This document shows, piece by piece, positions 59,020-64,000 of a stretch of 64,000 nucleotides of DNA. Below the pieces are notes generated by a model. The model was not told the origin of the DNA, did not search any database, and saw only the letters and a list, made by a program, of their open reading frames with translations. How positions within the stretch are numbered: the first letter of the stretch is position 1; every line of letters begins with the position of its first letter. The stretch covers positions 1 to 64,000 of the forward strand of contig JAXGGA010001657.1 of NCBI GenBank assembly GCA_038373865.1, given 5' to 3'. Position numbers and translations under genes: made by a program. This DNA comes from Uloborus plumipes. Lineage: Eukaryota; Arthropoda; Arachnida; Araneae; Uloboridae.

Positions 59020-59600
59020 AGTGGCCGAAATTGAGGACACTTTTTTTTTTCTATTTTTAAAACTTTTATGCCTATACAAAATGTTATAATGCTCAAAATG
59101 CAAAACCATATCTATATTTTTTTTTTTGAAAAATATTACTGAATTCAACAAAAGAAAAGAAAAACAAAAAAGAAAAGAAAATTTTGCCTTTAAGTTTCTT
59201 CTCTTTTTTTTCGTTCTGGTACAAATGGTGGTGGCCAAAATTTTAGACACTTTTGAATTTCAGAAAAGAAAACTTTTATGCTTATGAGAAATGTTGCCTT
59301 TTACAAAATGCAATCTCATTTTCACTATTTAAAAAAAATTAATACTATACTCTAAGCGACAAAGTGAAAAAAATTTTACTTTTTCGTTCGTTTTTTCTTT
59401 TTTCGCTTCATCATTTTATTCTCCTTTTTAGATCAAAAGTAAGAAGTATATGCAGTTATAGTCAAAATTTTGGACACTTAGGATTTGCAAAAAAAAATCT
59501 TTACGTTTATAGAAACTATTGCATTTTACAAAATACAAACTCGAATTCATCATTTTAAAGAAAATTTAGTACTGAACACAATGGAAAAAAACATATAATT
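59020..59600 (+). repeat. Tandem repeat of about 200-230 bp with Tc1-like TGGCC-AAATTTTGGACAC words
   Basis: Three units start near 59022 (GTGGCCGAAATTGAGGACAC), 59225 (GTGGCCAAAATTTTAGACAC) and 59458 (TAGTCAAAATTTTGGACAC). Each continues with AAAACTTTTATGCxTAT, an AAATGTT or CTATTG word, and TTTACAAAATGCAA. The starting word resembles a Tc1-family terminal repeat, so the array may be amplified element ends (inference). Confidence 0.65.
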
Positions 59601-59882
59601 GCAATGTAGAAAAGTATTTCAAGAAGCGAGCTAAGGAGTTATTTTTAATGACTGGTGCTTTTCTGAGAACTAATCAAACGTTAGTAACTACAAGCAGAAT
59701 CTGATTTGTTTACAGTTGGAACAAGTCATTATTGTGCTTTGTTCTGGCAAAGGAATACTACGTATTAAAATTACAATTATTGCAGCTAGGCTTTTTTTAC
59801 TTGAAAATATTTGAATTTCGCTTTCTGTTTAGAATTCAGTACTAATTTTCTTGGAAATAATTCATGTGTATCCTTTGTTCAG
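59601..59882 (+). other. Intron end upstream of the KCNH exon, with branch-point-like and acceptor sites
   Basis: TACTAAT at 59840-59846 matches a strong branch-point consensus, about 37 nt before the acceptor AG at 59881-59882 in CCTTTGTTCAG. The stretch is otherwise AT-rich with no other feature. Confidence 0.6.
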
Positions 59883-60029
59883 GCTCAAAATTCTTGTGCA
59901 GTCAAGTCACAGCCCCCATAAGAAACGAAGAAGGCGTCATCACTATGTTTATTGTCAACTTTGAAGACATCACGAATGCCCCCTATCGAGATGCAGTGGT
60001 ATCGCCCCTCCCAAGCCCCGCCAGAGTCC
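59883..60029 (+). CDS. ERG-type KCNH potassium channel, one internal exon (end of PAS domain)
   Basis: KCNH/ERG channels are voltage-gated K+ channels of the plasma membrane that repolarise excitable cells. Their N-terminal PAS (eag) domain contacts the cyclic-nucleotide-binding-homology domain and slows closing. The exon encodes G-SKFLCSQVTAPIRNEEG, then VITMFIVNFEDIT, then a Pro/Ser linker (PYRDAVVSPLPSPAR). The FLC, the PI-NE-G turn and the MFI-NFE strand are the last two PAS beta strands of the ERG subfamily; EAG and ELK paralogues have W-L or W-C at FLC. The exon is 147 bp, phase 1 at both ends, bounded by TTCAG and GTAAGT. Its start inside the Gly codon equals the exon 2/3 boundary of human KCNH2 (Gly103). 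No stop lies in frame. Flanking exons lie outside the window or are unrecognised. The closest insect gene is seizure; I leave the symbol blank because the species is unknown. Confidence 0.9.
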
Positions 60030-60150
60030 GTAAGTTTTCTGTATTATTATGTCTTATTTCTGATGTTTAAATAGTTTTGACCCTAAATTTCCTTTAGCAT
60101 TTGATTATTTTAATTTATACCCAATTGATAACTTGTGAATTTCTTTAGTA
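60030..60150 (+). other. Donor site and start of downstream intron
   Basis: GTAAGT at 60030-60035 is a full-consensus 5' splice site directly after the KCNH exon. The following bases are AT-rich and non-coding. Confidence 0.75.
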
Positions 60151-60378
60151 CCATAAAGTCGGGTTACTTGGACCCTAAGGGGTTACTTGAGCCCATTACA
60201 GTAAAATGATAAAATCTAGGTTTGGTACTTATTAGTTGAAGACTTGCACGTAGTTCCTCGTTTCTCCTCTAGGTAGAAGCACTCTGCAGTCTCTAATGCT
60301 AGTACCAAACCCAGATTTTATCATTTTACTGTGGGCTCAAGTAACCTCCTTGTGGGTCCAAGTAACCCGACTTTACGG
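60151..60378. mobile_element. TA-flanked MITE, 228 bp, in the intron just after the KCNH exon
   Basis: The left end CCATAAAGTCGGGTTACTTG and right end (CAAGTAACCCGACTTTACGG) are inverted repeats extending about 75 bp inward (GGTTACTTGAGCCCA, AAAATGATAAAATCT, GGTTTGGTACT). TA flanks lie at 60149-60150 and 60379-60380. Because it sits about 120 bp after the donor, its stem could form in the nascent pre-mRNA. Confidence 0.85.
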
Positions 60379-61724
60379 TAATTCAACAACCAAAAGATCT
60401 TAGTGCTTGTAAGACCTAGCACAACGCCATGAGTTTCATAATTGGGTTTCTATATTTTCTAAGCCCAAATATGTTTTTAAGAACGGATATTTGAGAATAT
60501 TTTCAATTTCAAATTAAGCTGATAGTTTCCGAAGCAGATTCCGTTGCTTGCTTTTAGCTCGCTATGTACGCAGAATGTCCTTGGATAGAATAAATATCTA
60601 CTACGCAGTTGCAGGGAAGGTGGACAATGTGAATGTCCTTATCAATTTTCAATTGGAATAAAAATATCCTTAAATCTGAAATCTTAACTCCTGAATTAAA
60701 AAATTCTACACTGAATATTTTTCACGTCAATATAAAGTGATATTTCATTCCTTGAAAATAGAACAGGGAAGTAATTACAAAATTCAATTTATATTATGAT
60801 GGGCATTCAAGAATCCCTAATAACTTAGTACTATTTGCTTTTTTTTTTTTCTAAAATGTTACTTATTTTTGGTAGATGAAAGTGGATAAACTGATAAATT
60901 TCAACTGACTTTTAAGGAGAAGACCGACATTGCAGTGCATAGCAGTATTTTCTGCTTTCTTTAAATATTTATCATATTTTTCAACGGGAAACACCATAGT
61001 TAACTGTTATTATTTAGCGAGCATTTTTAATTTACGGATGGATGATCACGGGTTGTGTTAGATGTTCATTTGTGTAATATAATAGGTTTTTTTTATTTTA
61101 TTAGGGTATTAAATTTAATCCTGACAGGATTATTTTGTACAAAAAATGGAGACAGCTCATGACCTTTAAGACATAATTTTGTGAAGTATTTCATTGCACT
61201 AATTATGCTCAATTTTCTCTTTAAGAATATTGCCTTACAATATAACAGTATGTTTTTGAATTTCAGTGACAGGTAAGAAAAAACAACTAAAACCCATTTT
61301 GTACACCAATATGTATTAAAAGCGCAGGCTTCCTGAAACTTAGTTTTTATAAACGTGTCGTACAATTTATATTCTGTCAAAAAACATGTTTGTGCTGTAT
61401 TTGATTATAGTCATTTACATCTAAAAATACAGAAAAAGTAGTATCGCTTTGCACATCTCGAATTTTGTGCGAAAAAGTTTGAGCCGAACCGCATTCGTCA
61501 ATCTTATTCAACTGAAACTCAGCTGTCTAGAGCAACGTTTCTATTTTTTTTACCCCCATGGATGAGTAACAGATCAGTGAAAATGACTAATTTTCGAAGA
61601 ATACTTTTTTATGAGAAAATTTTATGAGGTATTTAAAAAAACTACTAAAAAGACAATAACAACATTTTCCCTTGCCTTTTTGCAGCAATGTTTAAGGATA
61701 GAGAAGCATCTATTTTACTTATTA
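60379..61724. other. Intronic-looking stretch, nothing identified
   Basis: AT-rich sequence. No further KCNH exon was recognised; a short or poorly conserved linker exon could be missed by eye. Confidence 0.4.
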
Positions 61725-62106
61725 CACTGTAAAAAAATAATGTTGTTTTTACAGTATAATATAGCTAATTTTATAGTGATTAACTGCAAAAATTGCTAAC
61801 TTTACAGTAATATGCTATAAAATTGCTAATTATACAGTACTAAACTGTAAACTTGCTAATTTATCAGCTTATTACCGGGCATTTTACAGTTTTAAACTGA
61901 AACTTCTGCTACCAGTATTATACTGTTGTTTTTACAGTATAATACAGCTACATTTGACGGCAATAAACTGTAAAATTGATAACTTTACTGTAAGAAACTG
62001 TAAAATTGCTAGTTTTACAGTTTATTACTGTGCATTTTGCAGTTTTAAATTGGAACCTCGGCTGCCAGTATTATATTGCAAAAACAACAGTTCATTTTTC
62101 GCAATG
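61725..62106. mobile_element. CACTGYAAAAA/TA family MITE, copy 6
   Basis: TA, CACTGTAAAAAAATAATGTT on the left; TTCATTTTTCGCAATG, TA on the right; 382 bp, the longest copy. Two full interior blocks (TTTTAAACTGAAAC ... CCAGTATTATACTGTTG and TTTTAAATTGGAACC ... CCAGTATTATATTG) flank a central palindrome. The frame at 61954-62157 repeats NCKI/NCK words only because of these units. Confidence 0.88.
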
Positions 62107-63082
62107 TATCTGTTCCTGAATGAAACTAAAAAAATCGAAAGGTATTATGAAAAGTAATTACAAAGTTGAGCTTAGATTTTTCTGCAGAAGGAAAGACGTA
62201 ATAGATGACAACCGGAAGTACCCTCCAGTGTTATCAACCTTCAAAAATAATTCCAGATTCTAAACAGTCACACTAATAATCAAGACAAAAATATTATAAA
62301 ATATATTGCTAGTTTTTATTTTAATTCAGTCCGAGAGCATTTTTAACTCGGACAAATAAAAAAGTCTGACCAGGAAACCATACAATAAGGTAATAATGAA
62401 AAAAAGCAAAATATTTAGTAAGTGAAAGAGTACAGTAAAATATAATTTAGGACGCATAAGTAAATAAATTATGTGTCTTCGAAGTTTTAAGAAAAGTCAT
62501 CAAAGTTATATTTTGGTAAGTTAAGTACAGTTTTGGAAAATACTGGTAAGACAACTTTAGAACTTTGAAGATGGATGTCTTGTCACATGCAGACGGTGAA
62601 GTCACCATCTGCATGTACCTTCTGACAGGTACCTTCTGTTTCTCGCCAAGGATAAACAGTTGACTTTTCTTAAAATGTCGGCTTACTTTAAGACCTTATT
62701 TTTGAATACCGGGGGACGAGGGCAAATTAGTTTTGCTCCAAAAAAAAAAGTCTTAATATGCTCTTTTTATTGCTTTCTGTTTATTTATTTATTTATTTAT
62801 TTTTTACATATTATACTACCTATGTGAATCCCTGGTAAAGATTGATTTTAATTTTTCACTGATGGTACCGGTCGTATATACCTTTATTTTGCTAGAGACT
62901 ATGAAGATATTTAGAAACTGCTGATTGATATCACGTGAAAACGCCATCCGCCTCTTTATAACTTGTTTTGCACTCTCTTATTATTTTTTCTTTTCAAAAC
63001 AAGATTTTTTAGACATTATTTGAAGAGAGAGTTAAAGGGGGATTTCAAATATGTAAACATAAACGAAGGTATTGGGGGGAGA
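62107..63082. other. Non-coding stretch with a TTTA microsatellite and a small hairpin
   Basis: A hairpin GTCACATGCAGACGGTGAAGTCACCATCTGCATGTACC lies near 62582-62616 and an (ATTT)n run at about 62780-62803. No gene is seen. Confidence 0.45.
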
Positions 63083-63260
63083 TCACGCATGGGAAAATTC
63101 ATTTAACGTAACTCCCAATTCCGCCGCAAATTCTACTCTCCAGTCATCTGCCAGAGAACATCAGTGTGCTATTTTATTTCTGGCAGATAGTTGAATGGAA
63201 GGTAGAAAATAAAATCGAATTACGAGTTGTGTTGAACGAATTTTCCTATGTGAGATACCC
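63083..63260 (+). mobile_element. Palindromic MITE, copy A
   Basis: The ends CACGCATGGGAAAATTCATT and GAACGAATTTTCCTATGTGA are inverted, with mirrored inner words AACTCCCAATTCCGCCGCAA and ATCGAATTACGAGTTGTGTT. The centre has CCAGAGAACATC and TTTCTGGCAGATAG. The same structure recurs in direct orientation at 63421. Confidence 0.78.
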
Positions 63261-63420
63261 CCTTTGGGAACGAAATTCTTTTACGCGCGTTGGATGACTG
63301 AAAAAAACACCTATGCGTCTGATGGTCAATCAGAAGTCCCGAAATCAGTACAAGGTCTCTAGCTGACTAAAGGTTGCTCATATGCGTATCGGTCTTTCAT
63401 AGCAACGTTTGAAAAGGCTG

Positions 63421-63600
63421 TCACACGCAGGAAAAGTCGTTCAATGCAACTCCCAGTTCAACCGCAACTTCTACTTTTCAGTCACCTTCAGCCAGAAAAC
63501 ATCCATGTGCTATGCTATTTCTGGCAGGTCGTTGAATAAAAAATTGAAGTTGCGATTGAACTGGGAGGTGCGTTGAACGAATTTTCCTTTACCTGAGACC
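63421..63600 (+). mobile_element. Palindromic MITE, copy B
   Basis: The ends CACGCAGGAAAAGTCGTTCA and GAACGAATTTTCCTTTACCT, with inner AACTCCCAGTTCAACCGCAA against TTGCGATTGAACTGGGAGGT, align with copy A throughout. The two lie 338 bp apart in the same orientation. The copies differ by perhaps 20%, so they are not a recent duplication. Confidence 0.8.
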
Positions 63601-64000
63601 CCCTTGAGAATCCCCAGTTCAGGCGCGAGTGTCTGGAAGCCTGCGCCTTGGTGAACGTGTACATTAACTCCCCTTCCTCCGTAATTCCAGTGCTGAACAG
63701 GTTTCCTGCCTTATGGCGCCTCATACCGCGCAGCAGACTGAAGTCGGGGCTTGCCAGGGACCCACCTCAGAGGGACGCCGGCGAAGGTTCAAAACATCCT
63801 ATTCTCATTCTGAGCTCTTCTCTCTCTCTCTCCTTTTCTCATCCCATTTGCCTCGGCACGCTGGCTGCGACGGAGAGCTTTCTGCCACTAACCCGCTCAC
63901 ATCTCTTACTCTTACCGAGCTAGAGGTAGATAGTTTGCCTGCGACTGTACCTCATGCGACTAACTGACTTGGGGTTGCCAACTCGGGGCCATGTGCAGTG
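63601..64000. other. GC-richer segment at the window edge, uncertain
   Basis: Composition is clearly less AT-rich than the rest, with CCTTATGGCGCCTCATACCG, a (CT)n run at about 63818-63832 and GGTTCAAAACATCC. An open frame of about 100 codons runs from near 63612 to 63923 (with words ECLEACALVNVY and LWRLIPRSRL). It has no known domain and could be part of a dispersed repeat or of a gene continuing past the window. Confidence 0.35.

Noticed and set aside
63785..63805. Possible pol III B box (GGTTCAAAACATCC)
   Set aside because: No matching A box or cloverleaf upstream.

Overview
This window looks like AT-rich, non-coding DNA from a large metazoan genome. An arthropod, possibly a chelicerate, is the best guess. 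That is an inference from three things: one invertebrate-style ion-channel exon inside very long non-coding flanks, eukaryotic splice sites, and dense DNA-transposon relics. There is no bacterial-type gene organisation, no operon and no CRISPR array.

The only host gene part I recognise with confidence is a 147-bp exon at 59883-60029 (+). It encodes the end of the N-terminal PAS (eag) domain of an ERG-type KCNH voltage-gated potassium channel (the Drosophila homologue is seizure). The exon starts in phase 1 inside the glycine codon at the same place as exon 3 of human KCNH2. No neighbouring channel exon is recognisable. If the gene continues in the usual order, the upstream intron fills nearly all of the window. 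A second, weaker coding candidate lies on the minus strand at 46746-47040; it has balanced composition but no recognised family.

Most of the rest is transposon-derived. From left to right: a hAT relic (1610-2900) splitting a 216-bp tandem duplication; small palindromic elements (3971-4176, 5374-5503, 6185-6375); a Tc1/mariner element with 49-bp terminal repeats and a broken transposase (8277-9592); two adjacent related inverted repeats (10001-10722); a repeat ending in a 20-22-bp minisatellite (11509-11975, with an inverted relative at 45225-46110); a 306-bp element with a 9-bp target duplication (13663-13968); a TA-flanked element nested in a smaller one (14456-15569 within 14361-15731); a 4.7-kb foldback element (16917-21632) whose arms carry paired CRE and YY1-like motifs and which is itself invaded by two hAT elements and has a 440-bp tandem duplication; hAT-, pogo- and other TA-type elements (22310-24313); a 3-kb inverted repeat around a hAT element (27368-30388); and an element built of ATCGATGTTTT repeats (31331-32497, partial copy at 56255). 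To the right are a piggyBac-type element (35988-36499), a tRNA-like SINE (37841-38431), a probable hAT element (38595-39338), a G/T-only tract (39823-42789) that is probably a sequencing or consensus artefact, further short inverted-repeat elements, a 230-bp tandem array (57560-58670) and a Tc1-like tandem repeat (59020-59600).

One family of short elements with termini CACTGYAAAAA and TA target sites occurs six times and has inserted into several other repeats, so it is among the younger layers. I found no confident evidence of a new multi-gene system. The most useful leads are the KCNH exon, the minus-strand coding candidate, the CRE/YY1-bearing foldback element and the G/T tract.
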